64,000 bases of DNA, taken from NCBI RefSeq assembly GCF_003696215.1, contig NZ_RFFG01000006.1:97436-161435 (forward strand). Reading direction: 5' to 3'. Both the position numbers and the translations under genes were made by a program. The DNA comes from Actinomadura harenae. Its GTDB lineage: Bacteria > Actinomycetota > Actinomycetes > Streptosporangiales > Streptosporangiaceae. Positions 31,982-40,714 of this stretch are shown here, piece by piece. Position 1 is the stretch's first letter; the number at the start of each line of letters is the position of its first letter. A model generated the notes under the pieces. It made no database searches, was not told the origin of the DNA, and was given only the letters and a program-made list of their open reading frames with translations.

Positions 31982-33121
31982 ATGGCGGAGGACGGGCTGC
32001 GCGGCAGGCTCTACGGGCTTCTGCTCCCGGCCGACGAGCTGTACGACCCGCCCGAGAGCGTCCCCGAGGTGCTGCCCGGCCTGCACATGGTCATCGCGGT
32101 GGACGGCGACGCCGGGCTGGACGAGGGGGCCCTGAACGCGCTCGGCGGGCCGGAGGAGCAGCTCGAGCTCGCCTTCCGGAACCTCCGCGAGCTGCCGGTC
32201 GGCAAGCACGAGGTCGTGCACGCCGACAAGGGCGGCACCTACCACGTCCTGACCGGGCCGAACGCGTTCACGGCGAGCCGCGTCCTCGTCCTGGACGCCG
32301 TGGCGCGGCAGCTGACCGGGCAGGACGTCCCGGACGACGGCGCACTGTTCAGCATTCCGGACAAGTTCCACATCCTGCTGCACCCGATCAGCGGCGGGAC
32401 GGTCCTGACCGCGCTCGCCGCGATGGCCGAGGACACCGCCGCGCTGTTCAGCGCGTCCGAGACCCGGCTCAGCCCGCACGTCTACTGGTGGCGGGACGGC
32501 GAGTCCGCGCAGCTCACCGAGATCAACGGCCGCTCGCTCACGTTCGACTTCCCCGACGCGTTCCGCGCGATGCTCGGCGACATCCCCGAGCCCGTGGACG
32601 ACCCGGTGGGCTTCCGCAAGCACCACTACCACTTCGTCCACACGGTGCTGCGGCAGGTGTCGGAGGAGCACGGGCCGGCGCTGCTCGCGACCACGCCGCC
32701 CGGCGACCTCACCGACATGCTGGTGAAGACCTGGGGGGACGTCGGCGACGACCTGCCCGCCGGGGAGCGCGTGCCGCCGGAGGGGCTGCGCGGGAACCTC
32801 ATCGAGCTGAACGGGAACCGGCTGATCCTGGTCACGCTGCCCGAGCCGGTCGCGGCGGCCGAGGCGTACTTCGCGATGATCGTCCAGCCCGCGGGGTCGG
32901 CGACGACGCGCTTCTTCACGCTGGAGTACGCGGTCGACCCGATCACGCACGAGCCGGGCGCGATCCTCGGCGAGTGGACGCCCGAGGGCCACCACCTGCA
33001 CCTGACGGACATGGCCACCGACCCGGGGACGTTCCTGCGGTCGACCGCCGCGCTGCTGCTGGCCGACGGTGAGGCCGAACCGGCCGCCAACAAGCGGCGC
33101 GGTCTCTTCCGCCGCCGCTGA
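31982..33121 (+). CDS. Hypothetical protein, DUF1444-like
   Basis: A 379-aa soluble acidic protein with GGAAGG upstream of ATG 31982. No signal peptide or membrane helix is seen. Segments such as FTASRVLVLDAVARQLTG and ALFSIPDKFHILLHPI recall the DUF1444 family, but this is a weak impression. Later segments FFTLEYAVDPITHEPGAILG and EWTPEGHHLHLTDM look like a globular beta-rich domain. The C-terminus ends in a basic KRRGLFRRR. Convergent with the HxlR gene, with 10 bases between stops. Function not assigned. Confidence 0.55.
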   Translation: MAEDGLRGRLYGLLLPADELYDPPESVPEVLPGLHMVIAVDGDAGLDEGALNALGGPEEQLELAFRNLRELPVGKHEVVHADKGGTYHVLTGPNAFTASRVLVLDAVARQLTGQDVPDDGALFSIPDKFHILLHPISGGTVLTALAAMAEDTAALFSASETRLSPHVYWWRDGESAQLTEINGRSLTFDFPDAFRAMLGDIPEPVDDPVGFRKHHYHFVHTVLRQVSEEHGPALLATTPPGDLTDMLVKTWGDVGDDLPAGERVPPEGLRGNLIELNGNRLILVTLPEPVAAAEAYFAMIVQPAGSATTRFFTLEYAVDPITHEPGAILGEWTPEGHHLHLTDMATDPGTFLRSTAALLLADGEAEPAANKRRGLFRRR

Positions 33122-33131
33122 CGGCGCTCGC

Positions 33132-33488
33132 CTACAGGCCGCTGGCGGCGGTCGCGGGCCGCCGTCCGAGGATGTGCTCGCTCCCCCAGGCGCCCAGTGG
33201 CGCCAGGGCGGCGTTGAGGGACGCGCCGCGCTCGGTCAGGGAGTACTCGACGCGCGGCGGCACCTCGTCCAGGACCTCGCGGTGGACGATGCCGTCCTCG
33301 ACGAGTTCGCGCAGCTGCGCGGCCAGCACCTTCTCGGTCACTCCCGGCAGCGCCCGGCGCAGTTCGCCGAAGCGGTGCGTCCGCTCGCCCAGCGCCCACA
33401 GGATGGACACCTTCCACTTGCCTCCGACGACGTCCATCGCCGCGTCCACTCCGCAGTGGAACGCACCCGGCCGACCCAGCACGCGCAT
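33132..33488 (-). CDS. HxlR family winged-helix transcriptional regulator
   Basis: A 118-aa regulator started at ATG 33488, with GGAGGA about eight bases upstream. The N-terminal cysteine of the family is C12 (AFHCGVDAAMDVVGGKWK), followed by VSILWALGERTHRFGELRRA and GVTEKVLAAQLRELVEDGIV with the recognition helix, and the wing PRVEYSLTERG. HxlR proteins often sense electrophiles or aldehydes and control a divergent reductase. That is the arrangement here with the imine-reductase-like gene. Confidence 0.9.
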   Translation of the reverse strand: MRVLGRPGAFHCGVDAAMDVVGGKWKVSILWALGERTHRFGELRRALPGVTEKVLAAQLRELVEDGIVHREVLDEVPPRVEYSLTERGASLNAALAPLGAWGSEHILGRRPATAASGL

Positions 33489-33560
33489 CCCGCCGTCCTC
33501 CCCATCAGGCCCCATCAGGTCACTAACGCCAGGGTAACCACGCACCTTGAAGTGCGTACT

Positions 33561-33575
33561 GTTCGTATTGCGAAC
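33561..33575. promoter_or_regulatory. Candidate HxlR operator
   Basis: GTTCGTATTGCGAAC is a 5-bp perfect inverted repeat with a 5-bp spacer in the 107-base divergent region between the HxlR and imine-reductase-like genes, 20 bases before the latter's start. A second weaker dyad, GCACCTTGAAGTGC, lies at 33542-33555. Confidence 0.4.
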
Positions 33576-33595
33576 GAACCGCCACGCTGGACGGC

Positions 33596-34468
33596 ATGAG
33601 CACCGACACCAAGAAGATCACCCTGCTGGGCCTCGGCGCGATGGGGACGGCCATCGCCCGCACCTGGCTCGCCGCCGGATACGACCTGACCGTGTGGAAC
33701 CGCACCGCGAGCCGCGCCGAGCCGCTCGCCGCCGAGGGCGCCACGGTCGCCGCGTCCGCCGCCGAGGCCGTCGCCGCGAGCCCCCTCGTCGTCGTCTGCC
33801 TGCTGGACGACGCGTCCGTCGGCGAGGCCCTCGCCACCGCCGACCTCACCGGGAAGGACCTGGTCAACATCACCACCGGCACCCCCGAGGAGGCCCGCGG
33901 ACGCGCCGCCTGGGCCGCCCGGCGGGGCGCCTCCTACCTCGACGGCGGGATCATGGCCGTCCCGCCGATGATCGGCGTCCCGGAGTCCGGGGCGTACGTG
34001 TTCTACAGCGGGTCCGGGGCGCTGTACGAGACGCACCGGGAGGCGCTGGCCGTCCCGGCCGCGACCCGGTACACCGGCGAGGACCCCGGCTCGGCGTCGC
34101 TGCACGACGTGGCGCTGCTGAGCGCGATGACCGGCCTGTTCGCGGGCATCTCGCACGCGTTCGCGCTCATGCGCGACACCGATGTCCCGCCGACGCGGTT
34201 CGCGGCGCCGCTGGTCGAGTTCCTGACCGGCATGACCGGGTACGCGCACGGCGCGGCCGCGCAGCTCGAGGCGGGCGACTACACGCTCGGCGTGACGTCC
34301 AACCTGGCGATGATGGTCCAGGCCAACGGGACGCTGCTGCGGACCGCCGAGGACCAGGGCGTCAGCGCCGAGCTCATCGCCCCGTTCATGGCGCTGATGG
34401 AGCGCCGCCTCGCCGAGGGCGGCGGCGCCGAGGGCACCACCGGCGTGATCGACCTCCTCAAGCGCTGA
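33596..34468 (+). CDS. NAD(P)-dependent oxidoreductase, imine reductase/6-phosphogluconate dehydrogenase-like
   Basis: A 290-aa enzyme with an N-terminal NADP fold (TLLGLGAMGTAIARTWL, then VWNRTASRAEPL, where N-R-T indicates NADPH preference) and an all-helical C-terminal dimerisation domain. The block YLDGGIMAVPPMIG is characteristic of the imine reductase (IRED) subgroup, rather than the GGPVSGG of hydroxyisobutyrate dehydrogenases. Likely reduces a cyclic imine or iminium to an amine. It is divergent from an HxlR regulator that probably represses it until an inducer is present. Confidence 0.85.
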   Translation: MSTDTKKITLLGLGAMGTAIARTWLAAGYDLTVWNRTASRAEPLAAEGATVAASAAEAVAASPLVVVCLLDDASVGEALATADLTGKDLVNITTGTPEEARGRAAWAARRGASYLDGGIMAVPPMIGVPESGAYVFYSGSGALYETHREALAVPAATRYTGEDPGSASLHDVALLSAMTGLFAGISHAFALMRDTDVPPTRFAAPLVEFLTGMTGYAHGAAAQLEAGDYTLGVTSNLAMMVQANGTLLRTAEDQGVSAELIAPFMALMERRLAEGGGAEGTTGVIDLLKR

Positions 34469-34493
34469 CCTCCGGCGGAGGCGGCGCCAGGAG

Positions 34494-34988
34494 TCAGAGG
34501 GACTCGCGGAGGCGGGCCCCCTTGGCCTGCGCCTGGGCCTTGAGCTCCTGCTGGAACGCCTCCATCTTCGCCCGCAGCCCCTCGTCGTTCGCGGCGAGGA
34601 CGCGGGCGGCCAGCAGCCCGGCGTTGCGGGCCGCGCCGACGGCGACGGTCGCGACCGGGACCCCGGCGGGCATCTGGACGATCGACAGCAGCGAGTCCAT
34701 GCCGTCCAGGTACTTCAGCGGCACCGGGACGCCGATCACCGGCAGCGGCGTGACCGACGCCAGCATGCCGGGCAGGTGCGCGGCCCCGCCGGCCCCCGCG
34801 ATGATCACCTTCAGCCCGCGGGACGCCGCGTCCGCGCCGTAGGCGATCATCTCGTGCGGCATCCGGTGCGCGGACACGACGTCCGCCTCGAACGGGATGC
34901 CGAACTCGTCCAGGGCCTCGGCGGCGAGCTTCATGACGGGCCAGTCGGAGTCGCTGCCCATCACGACGCCCACGACGGGACTGCTCAT
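34494..34988 (-). CDS. purE: 5-(carboxyamino)imidazole ribonucleotide mutase
   Basis: A 164-aa class I PurE that rearranges N5-CAIR to CAIR in purine biosynthesis. Conserved blocks are [26 protein letters not shown] with the catalytic histidine, [14 protein letters not shown], and [25 protein letters not shown]. The start overlaps the purK stop (ATGA), so the two are coupled. The C-terminal [14 protein letters not shown] is a mild extension. Confidence 0.95.
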   Translation of the reverse strand: MSSPVVGVVMGSDSDWPVMKLAAEALDEFGIPFEADVVSAHRMPHEMIAYGADAASRGLKVIIAGAGGAAHLPGMLASVTPLPVIGVPVPLKYLDGMDSLLSIVQMPAGVPVATVAVGAARNAGLLAARVLAANDEGLRAKMEAFQQELKAQAQAKGARLRESL

Positions 34989-36199
34989 TGGCTGTTCTCC
35001 TCGGCACGGTCGGCCTGGTCGGTGTGGTCGGCGAAGGCGGGGCCCCAGCGCAGGAAGTCGGCGGCGTGACGGGCGCGTTCCCGCAGGTCGGCCAGGTCGT
35101 CGCCGAGGACGGTCACGTGCCCGATCTTGCGTCCGGGCCGGACGTGCTTGCCGTAGAAGTGGACCTTGACGCCCGGGTCGTGCGCCATCACGTGGAAGTA
35201 CCGGGAGTACAGGTCCGGGTCGTCGCCGCCGAGGACGTTCGCCATGACCGTCCAGCGCGCGGACGGCTCGGTCGAGCCGAGCGGCAGGTCCAGGACAGCG
35301 CGCAGGTGCTGCTCGAACTGCGAGGTGCGGGCGCCCTCGATCGTCCAGTGGCCGGAGTTGTGCGGACGCATCGCCAGCTCGTTGACCAGCAGTCCGTCCT
35401 CGGTCTCGAACAGCTCGACCGCCAGCAGCCCGGTGACGCCGAGCTTGTCGGCGATCTCCAGGGCGAGGCGCTGCGCCTGCTCGGCGCGCTCGGCGGACAG
35501 GCCGGGCGCGGGCGCGATCACCTCGACGCAGATCCCGCCCTCCTGGACGGTCTCGACCACCGGGTACGCGGCGCCCTGCCCGTACGGCGAGCGGGCGACC
35601 AGCGCGGCGATCTCGCGCCGGAAGGCGACCATCTCCTCGGCCATCAGCGGGACGTCGCGCGCCAGCAGCTCGGTGACCACGGGGTCGTCCAGGTCCTTGA
35701 TCACCCAGACGCCCTTGCCGTCGTAGCCGCCGCGGGTCGCCTTCAGGACGAGCGGCAGGCCGTGCTCGCCGGCGAACCGCTCGAGGGCCGCGCCGTCGGG
35801 GATCGCGGCGAACGCCGGGCAGGGCGCGCCGAGCGCGCTCAGCCGCTCCCGCATGACCATCTTGTCCTGCGCGTGCCGGAGGGCGTCCGCCCCCGGACGG
35901 CACGGCACCCCGGACGCCTCGACGGCCGCGATGTGCGGGCCGGGGACGTGCTCGTGGTCGAAGGTGAGCACGTCACAGCCCGCGGCGAAGTCCAGCAGGT
36001 CGGCCTCGGACCGGTCGTCCCCGACGGCCGTGCCGGGCGTCACCCGGGCCGCCGAGTCGTCCGCCGATCCGGCCAGGACCCGCAGCGACACGCCGAGCGC
36101 GATCGCGGCCTGCTGGGTCATCCGGGCGAGCTGCCCGCCTCCGGCCATGCCGACCACGGGGGTGCGGCCCGCGGCACCGCTCTGAGCTGCGTCTCTCAC
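34985..36199 (-). CDS. purK: 5-(carboxyamino)imidazole ribonucleotide synthase
   Basis: A 404-aa ATP-grasp enzyme that carboxylates AIR with bicarbonate and ATP to N5-CAIR. GTG 36199 is chosen because the protein then starts just before [18 protein letters not shown], the N-terminal glycine loop. ATP-grasp blocks include [32 protein letters not shown], and [19 protein letters not shown] with metal ligands. First gene of the purK-purE operon, divergent from gtrA-like gene across about 300 bases. Confidence 0.94.
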   Translation of the reverse strand: MRDAAQSGAAGRTPVVGMAGGGQLARMTQQAAIALGVSLRVLAGSADDSAARVTPGTAVGDDRSEADLLDFAAGCDVLTFDHEHVPGPHIAAVEASGVPCRPGADALRHAQDKMVMRERLSALGAPCPAFAAIPDGAALERFAGEHGLPLVLKATRGGYDGKGVWVIKDLDDPVVTELLARDVPLMAEEMVAFRREIAALVARSPYGQGAAYPVVETVQEGGICVEVIAPAPGLSAERAEQAQRLALEIADKLGVTGLLAVELFETEDGLLVNELAMRPHNSGHWTIEGARTSQFEQHLRAVLDLPLGSTEPSARWTVMANVLGGDDPDLYSRYFHVMAHDPGVKVHFYGKHVRPGRKIGHVTVLGDDLADLRERARHAADFLRWGPAFADHTDQADRAEENSQ

Positions 36200-36316
36200 G
36201 CAGAGCAGGGTATCGGGCGGGAGTACCGGCGACACGCGGACGTGACCGAAAACGACGTATGCGAACTCTTTGGGCAATCCGTACGTCCAACCTGGTGCAT
36301 CACGCCGATCACGGGG

Positions 36317-36355
36317 CATGAACGAGCATTGGGTGGGTACGGTGAAACGTTCATG
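36317..36355. promoter_or_regulatory. CATGAACG/CGTTCATG inverted repeat upstream of the GtrA gene
   Basis: CATGAACG (36317-36324) and its complement CGTTCATG (36348-36355) stand 30-70 bases before TATCCT (36384-36389), a probable -10. The octamer TCATGAAC/GTTCATGA also occurs twice at the promoter of the response regulator gene (40129-40159), so this could be a shared binding site. Confidence 0.45.
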
Positions 36356-36495
36356 TTCCGACGCCACAGAGGTCGCTTGCGTCTATCCTCGGTATGCCTC
36401 GACGGTTCGCGCACCGGCCGGAGCCCTTGAGCCCCCGCCCTGACGCCGCCGACCGCAACGCCTGTAGCCGAGGTCCGGAAGGACGGGTCCCCTAC

Positions 36496-37089
36496 GTGAG
36501 CTTTGTCGCCAGTCTCTACCGACGGTTCGCGCACATCGTGCACGAACTCGCGAAGTTCGGCAGCATCGGCGCCATCGCGTTCGTGATCACCACGGGCGTC
36601 GGCAACCTGCTCCACGTCGGTTTCGGCGTCGGCGAGCTGACCTCGACCGGCGTCGGCACGGTGATCGCCGCGACCTTCGCCTACGTGGCGAACCGCTACT
36701 GGACGTTCCGGCACCGCGAGCAGAGCGGCCTGGGCCGCGAGTACGTGACCTTCTTCGTCCTCAACGGCGTCGGCCTGCTGATCACCTGGCTCATCCAGGG
36801 CTTCACCAAGTTCGCCCTCGACCAGCGCGGCTGGATCGCCTACAACGCGTCCCTGGTCATCGGGACCGGCGTGGCGACCCTGTTCCGCTACTGGGCCTAC
36901 AAGAAGTGGGTCTTCCTGCCCGAGGGCGCCCCGCCGGTCACCCCCGCCACCGGCCTCCCCGACGCGTCCGCCTCCCACGACGAGGACGCCTCCGCCTCCG
37001 CTTCCGCCTCCGGCGACGAGAACGTCCCGCCGATGGAGTCCTCGTCCCGCCCGCAGACCGAGGGCCTCGCCGAGTTCACCCGCCGCTGA
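36496..37089 (+). CDS. GtrA-like family membrane protein
   Basis: A 197-aa protein from GTG 36496. The GtrA domain begins ELAKFGSIGAIAFVITTGVG and has four helices; FAYVANRYWTFRH and LFRYWAYKKWVF are the two paired aromatic-basic signatures of the family. GtrA proteins are thought to move polyprenyl-phosphate-linked sugars across the membrane. The C-terminal 50 residues are a Ser/Ala/Asp-rich tail (DASASASASGDEN-type). An in-frame ATG at 36394 exists, but its region has weak third-position bias, so I treat it as leader. Fits the surface glycan theme of the window. Confidence 0.85.
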   Translation: MSFVASLYRRFAHIVHELAKFGSIGAIAFVITTGVGNLLHVGFGVGELTSTGVGTVIAATFAYVANRYWTFRHREQSGLGREYVTFFVLNGVGLLITWLIQGFTKFALDQRGWIAYNASLVIGTGVATLFRYWAYKKWVFLPEGAPPVTPATGLPDASASHDEDASASASASGDENVPPMESSSRPQTEGLAEFTRR

Positions 37090-37180
37090 CCTCACCCGCC
37101 ACCGACTCCCACCGTCGCCGACGTCCCTCCGGCACGGTCACCCGCGCCCCGACGGGGCCTCCCGATCCGCGGTCCCGGGA

Positions 37181-38458
37181 TCAGACGGGGCCGATGACCA
37201 CGCGTTCCTCGGCCAGGCGCGCCTCGGACGCCTGGCGCAGGAAGATGCCGAAGGTCGCCGGACGCGGCTGGATCAGCTCGAGCCGTCCGCCGTCCACCGC
37301 CGCCAGGGACCGCGCCAGGTAGAGGCCGAGGCCGGTGCCGTGGCCGCCGCTGACGCTCCGCTCGAAGATGCGGGGCTCCAGATCGGCCGGGATGCCCGAG
37401 CCCTGGTCGCCGATCTCCACCACGACCGAGGCGGCGCCCTGCTTGGTGTTGATCGTGACGACGCCGTCGCCGTGCACGAGCGAGTTGTCCAGCAGGGTCG
37501 CGACGATCTGGGAGAGGCCCTCCGGCGTCGTCATGCCGACCAGGCCCTGCTCGCCGATGATCCGGATGTCCCGGCCGTCCCGGCGGAAGATCGGCCGCCA
37601 CTCCTCGACCTGCTGCTCGATGATCTGGTCGATCGGCGCGGCGACCGCCCCGCCCGTCCGGTCGTGCCGGGCGCGGGCGAGCAGCTGCTCGACCACGGCG
37701 ACCAGGCGCTCGGTCTGCGCGATGGCCGCCGCGCCCTCCTCGCGGACGACGTCGGGGTAGTCGGCGGCCTCGATCATCTCCTCCAGCCGCATGGTCAGCG
37801 CGGTCAGCGGGGTGCGCAGCTGGTGGCTGGCGTCCGAGGCGAACTCGCGGCTGGCGGCGAGCAGGTCGGCGATCCGGACGGCGCTGTTGTCGAGGACCTC
37901 GGCGACCCGGTCCACCTCGGGGATGCCGTACCGGCGGCGGCGCGGGCGGGCGTTCCCGGTGCCGAGCCGGTCGGCCGTCTCGGCGAGGTCGACCAGCGGA
38001 AGGGTGAGCTTGCGGGCCTGGAACATCGCCAGGCCGACGGTCACCGCGACGCCGAGCGCGGCCAGGCTGCCGATCAGCAGCATCTGCCGGAGCGCCTCGT
38101 CCCGCACCTGCTGGGCGGGCTGGGACACCTGGACGTGCACGCCGGACACGGTCGCGGTCGCGGTGAGCTGGCCGGCCGGGTTGCGCGGCGGCGTGCCCGC
38201 GGTCACGGTCCGGTTGTCCGGCAGGGTGATCACGATGTACCGGCCGGGATACTCCTGCGCGATCTTGTCACGGGTGATCGGCTGGCGGGACTCCAGGGCG
38301 AAGCCGACGCCGCCGACGATGGACGACGCCTCGCGTTCGAGCGACTGCCGGGCCTCCTCGTAGATGAGCTTGTTCGTGGCGTAGGCGAGGGGTATGCCGA
38401 GAAGCAGAATCGCGACGATCGCCACGGCGAGCGTCGACAGGAGCAGTCGGCGCCTCAT
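37181..38458 (-). CDS. Two-component sensor histidine kinase
   Basis: A 425-aa membrane kinase. Residues 6-28 and about 128-150 are transmembrane helices bracketing an extracytoplasmic sensor of about 100 residues. A short HAMP-like region follows. The phosphoacceptor is in SDASHQLRTPLTALTMRLEEM; the N box is QIVATLLDNSLVHGDGVV, and G boxes are IGDQGSGIPADL and GHGTGLGLYLARSLA. It should autophosphorylate and pass phosphate to the OmpR-type regulator encoded at 39461-40132, upstream on the same strand but 1 kb away. Signal unknown. Confidence 0.92.
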   Translation of the reverse strand: MRRRLLLSTLAVAIVAILLLGIPLAYATNKLIYEEARQSLEREASSIVGGVGFALESRQPITRDKIAQEYPGRYIVITLPDNRTVTAGTPPRNPAGQLTATATVSGVHVQVSQPAQQVRDEALRQMLLIGSLAALGVAVTVGLAMFQARKLTLPLVDLAETADRLGTGNARPRRRRYGIPEVDRVAEVLDNSAVRIADLLAASREFASDASHQLRTPLTALTMRLEEMIEAADYPDVVREEGAAAIAQTERLVAVVEQLLARARHDRTGGAVAAPIDQIIEQQVEEWRPIFRRDGRDIRIIGEQGLVGMTTPEGLSQIVATLLDNSLVHGDGVVTINTKQGAASVVVEIGDQGSGIPADLEPRIFERSVSGGHGTGLGLYLARSLAAVDGGRLELIQPRPATFGIFLRQASEARLAEERVVIGPV

Positions 38459-39460
38459 CGGGCCTCCTCGGAGAGAGGCGGTGCGCCGGAACCGCTCGGG
38501 ACGGCCCGGCCCCCGTACGGGTTGGACGACGACCGCGTCGCCGGAGGGGACGACCCCCGTTCCCCCGGGCGATGCGGACGGTGGTGCGCGAACGGCGTCC
38601 GCGCACCACGCGGACGGATTTCACACGCCCCTGACGGCGGCGTGTCCGGCACGCGTGAGCGGGCTGCGCGGGCGGCATGCGGACGCGCGTGACGGTCGGA
38701 CATGACAAGGGAAGCCCCGCGCACCCCAGGGGGCACACGAGGACGGCGGATGCGCTCAGCGTTCCTCACGCAGCGTACGCGCTCCACCCAAATCACCTGG
38801 CTCGCACCCACACGGCCGGTGTGTGGTGACTCACACCGTTTGCGCGGGTTGCTCGGCGGGCTTGTTCTGTTGGGACATGACTGGTGACGTACCGATCGAC
38901 GCCGCACGGACCCGCACCGGACCGGCCCCTACGGACGGGCCCGCCGCCGGACGTCCCCGTCGGCACGGCCCCGATCACCCCACGCACGCCTACCGACCGT
39001 CACCACCGGCGGCGAACCGCCCCGGGCCGCGGCCACTGGGCGCCGTCGCCGACCGTGGCCACCGGTCGCGCCGGGCGGCCGTGCCGCTGGACGTGCCTGG
39101 CGGCCGTGGCCGCTGGACGTGCCGGGCGGCCCCTGGACGTCACCGTCGGACGTTCACGCTGCCCGCAACGGCCGGTTCGCCGCGCGCGGATCACGACGAG
39201 CGCGGTCCGCAGGGCGTGCGTGCCTTGCGTGGTCGCCGGTCGAACCGCCCGTCCGGGCGTCGACCGGCCTGCCGGGCCGCTCGCCGAGCGGCCCGCCGGC
39301 CGGCGTGTCGATCGGCCTGTCGGTCTTCCTGCCGGCCCGGTCGGCCTGCTGGTCGGTCGGCCGGAAGGTGCACTGATCGGCCGGCCGCTTCGCGTGCTGA
39401 TCGGTCTGGCGGTCCGCTCGCCGGCCCGGCCGGTGGGCCGGGTGCCGGACGGCGGGACGG
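38459..39460. other. 1-kb non-coding, repeat-rich gap splitting the two-component genes
   Basis: No frame here gives a credible protein; open frames on both strands yield Arg/Pro/Gly-rich sequence. Two sub-regions are visibly repetitive: 39070-39140, with two near-copies of GCCGCTGGACGTGCC, and 39290-39440, with repeated GATCGGCC/CTGGTCGGTCGG elements. Response regulator and kinase genes are normally adjacent, so this looks like a decayed or expanded spacer. A separate promoter for the kinase would be needed. Confidence 0.5.
39290..39440. repeat. Degenerate short GC repeats
   Basis: The hexamer TCGGCC and variants recur many times, with longer near-copies around TGTCGATCGGCCTG (39306), CACTGATCGGCCGG (39371) and GTGCTGATCGGTCTGG (39394). 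Period is irregular, so this is not a CRISPR or clean tandem array. Confidence 0.5.
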
Positions 39461-40132
39461 TCAGTCGCCGCGTTCGAACCGGAAGCCGACGCCCCGCACG
39501 GTGGTGATGTAGCGGGGGCTGCCGGCGTCGTCGCCGAGTTTGCGGCGTAGCCAGGAGATGTGCATGTCGAGGGTCTTCGTGGAGCCCCACCAGTTGGTGT
39601 CCCACACCTCGCGCATGATCTGCTCGCGGGTGACCACCTTCCCGGCGTCCCGGACCAGGACGCGGAGCAGGTCGAACTCCTTGGTGGTGAGCTGGAGCTC
39701 CTGGTCGCCCATCCAGGCGCGGCGGGACTCGGCGTCGATCCGGACGCCCTGCACGATCGGCGTCTCGGTGCTGCCGCGGCGCAGCAGGGCCCGGACGCGG
39801 GCGAGCAGTTCGGCGAGCCGGAAGGGCTTGGTCACGTAGTCGTCGGCCCCGGCGTCCAGGCCGACGACGGTGTCGACCTCGTCGGCTCGGGCGGTCAGGA
39901 TCAGGATCGGCACACCGTGGCCCTCCGCGCGGACCCGGCGGGCGACCTCCAGACCGTCCAGCTCGGGCAGGCCGAGGTCCAGCACGATCAGGTCGACGCC
40001 TCCGCCGAGGGCCCGCTCCAGGGCCTGCGGGCCGTCCGGGCTGACTTCGACGGTGTAGCCCTCGCGCCGCAGCGCGCGGGCGAGAGGCTCGGAGATGGAC
40101 GTGTCGTCCTCGGCGAGCAGTACTGAGGTCAT
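39461..40132 (-). CDS. OmpR/PhoB-family response regulator
   Basis: A 223-aa regulator. The receiver domain (1-115) has the acidic pair in LLAEDDTSI, phosphoacceptor Asp in LIVLDLGLPELDG, and the conserved Thr and Lys in ILTARADE and DDYVTKPF. The C-terminal winged helix (125-220) has QLTTKEFDLLRVLVRDAGKV, VTREQIMREVW, KTLDMHISWLRRKLG and the wing YITTVRGVGFRFE. ATG 40132 lies six bases after TACGAT, indicating leaderless transcription. Two TCATGAAC repeats straddle the promoter, suggesting autoregulation. Confidence 0.93.
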   Translation of the reverse strand: MTSVLLAEDDTSISEPLARALRREGYTVEVSPDGPQALERALGGGVDLIVLDLGLPELDGLEVARRVRAEGHGVPILILTARADEVDTVVGLDAGADDYVTKPFRLAELLARVRALLRRGSTETPIVQGVRIDAESRRAWMGDQELQLTTKEFDLLRVLVRDAGKVVTREQIMREVWDTNWWGSTKTLDMHISWLRRKLGDDAGSPRYITTVRGVGFRFERGD

Positions 40133-40159
40133 GAACCGATCGTATGGCCATTCATGAAC
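40129..40159. promoter_or_regulatory. Direct TCATGAAC repeats at the response regulator promoter
   Basis: TCATGAAC occurs at 40129-40136 (over the start codon) and 40152-40159, 23 bases apart (about two helical turns). On the gene strand they read GTTCATGA. The second lies just upstream of the TACGAT -10 (40139-40144, minus strand). Spacing on one helix face is the style of OmpR-family sites. Confidence 0.45.
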
Positions 40160-40255
40160 GTTTCCTGGCTACCGCCGCGCTCTTGACCTGCGGTTTGCCA
40201 CTCGTAGTACATCCTCGAATGCAGACATTCGTCTTGTCTCCGGAGGTATACGCAC

Positions 40256-40714
40256 GTGCCGCCCCTCGACCCGGCCGTGGCGAGGCCGGTCGGCGCGGTG
40301 CTGTTCGTGTCGCTCGGCACCGTCCAGTTCCTGCTGGTGCCCGATGGTTTCGCGCATGCGCCATATGTCGGCGTTTGCCTGATCCTTGCGGTCCTGATGT
40401 CGTTCGGTGGGTGCGCCGGATTCCTTGCCGATACCCGGAATCGGGTGTGGTGGTTCGCTCTTGCCGAAGGCGTCGCCAATGTGCTCGGGGTCACCTATGT
40501 CATTGCCTGGGGCATACCTTTGGTGGACGCCGAGGCCGACGCGTGGGAGCGCCTGACGCATCCGCCACTTCTGCTCCTGAGCACGGTTCTGACCGCTTTG
40601 TCGGCGTGGGCGCTCTGGTCGGACCGCCATCGCCGCATCGGCGCGCGGCCCGTCACGTCGGCTCGCGAACGCCACCATCGGCCACCACCGCGACCCCGGT
40701 CCCCCACACGCTGA
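40256..40714 (+). CDS. Small four-helix membrane protein
   Basis: A 152-aa protein from GTG 40256 with CGGAGG upstream. Four hydrophobic helices cover residues 10-30, 36-58, 66-86 and 100-120 (VGAVLFVSLGTVQFLLV, YVGVCLILAVLMSF, WWFALAEGVANVLGVTYVIA, LLLLSTVLTALSAWALW), followed by a basic Arg/Pro tail. No family recognised. Codon third positions in the first half are less GC-rich than neighbours. The tail overlaps the end of treZ by 62 bases on the opposite strand. Divergent from the response regulator. Confidence 0.65.
   Translation: MPPLDPAVARPVGAVLFVSLGTVQFLLVPDGFAHAPYVGVCLILAVLMSFGGCAGFLADTRNRVWWFALAEGVANVLGVTYVIAWGIPLVDAEADAWERLTHPPLLLLSTVLTALSAWALWSDRHRRIGARPVTSARERHHRPPPRPRSPTR

Noticed and set aside
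39290..39440. Possible CRISPR-like repeats
   Set aside because: Repeat units are short, degenerate and irregularly spaced, and no cas gene is in the window.
38823..39512. Plus-strand open frames in the two-component gap
   Set aside because: Two overlapping frames are open simply because of extreme GC content; composition is Arg/Pro/Gly-rich with no ribosome site or domain.
39000..40151. Long minus-strand frame overlapping the response regulator and running into the repetitive gap
   Set aside because: It is out of frame with the regulator and yields GRP-type low-complexity sequence only.
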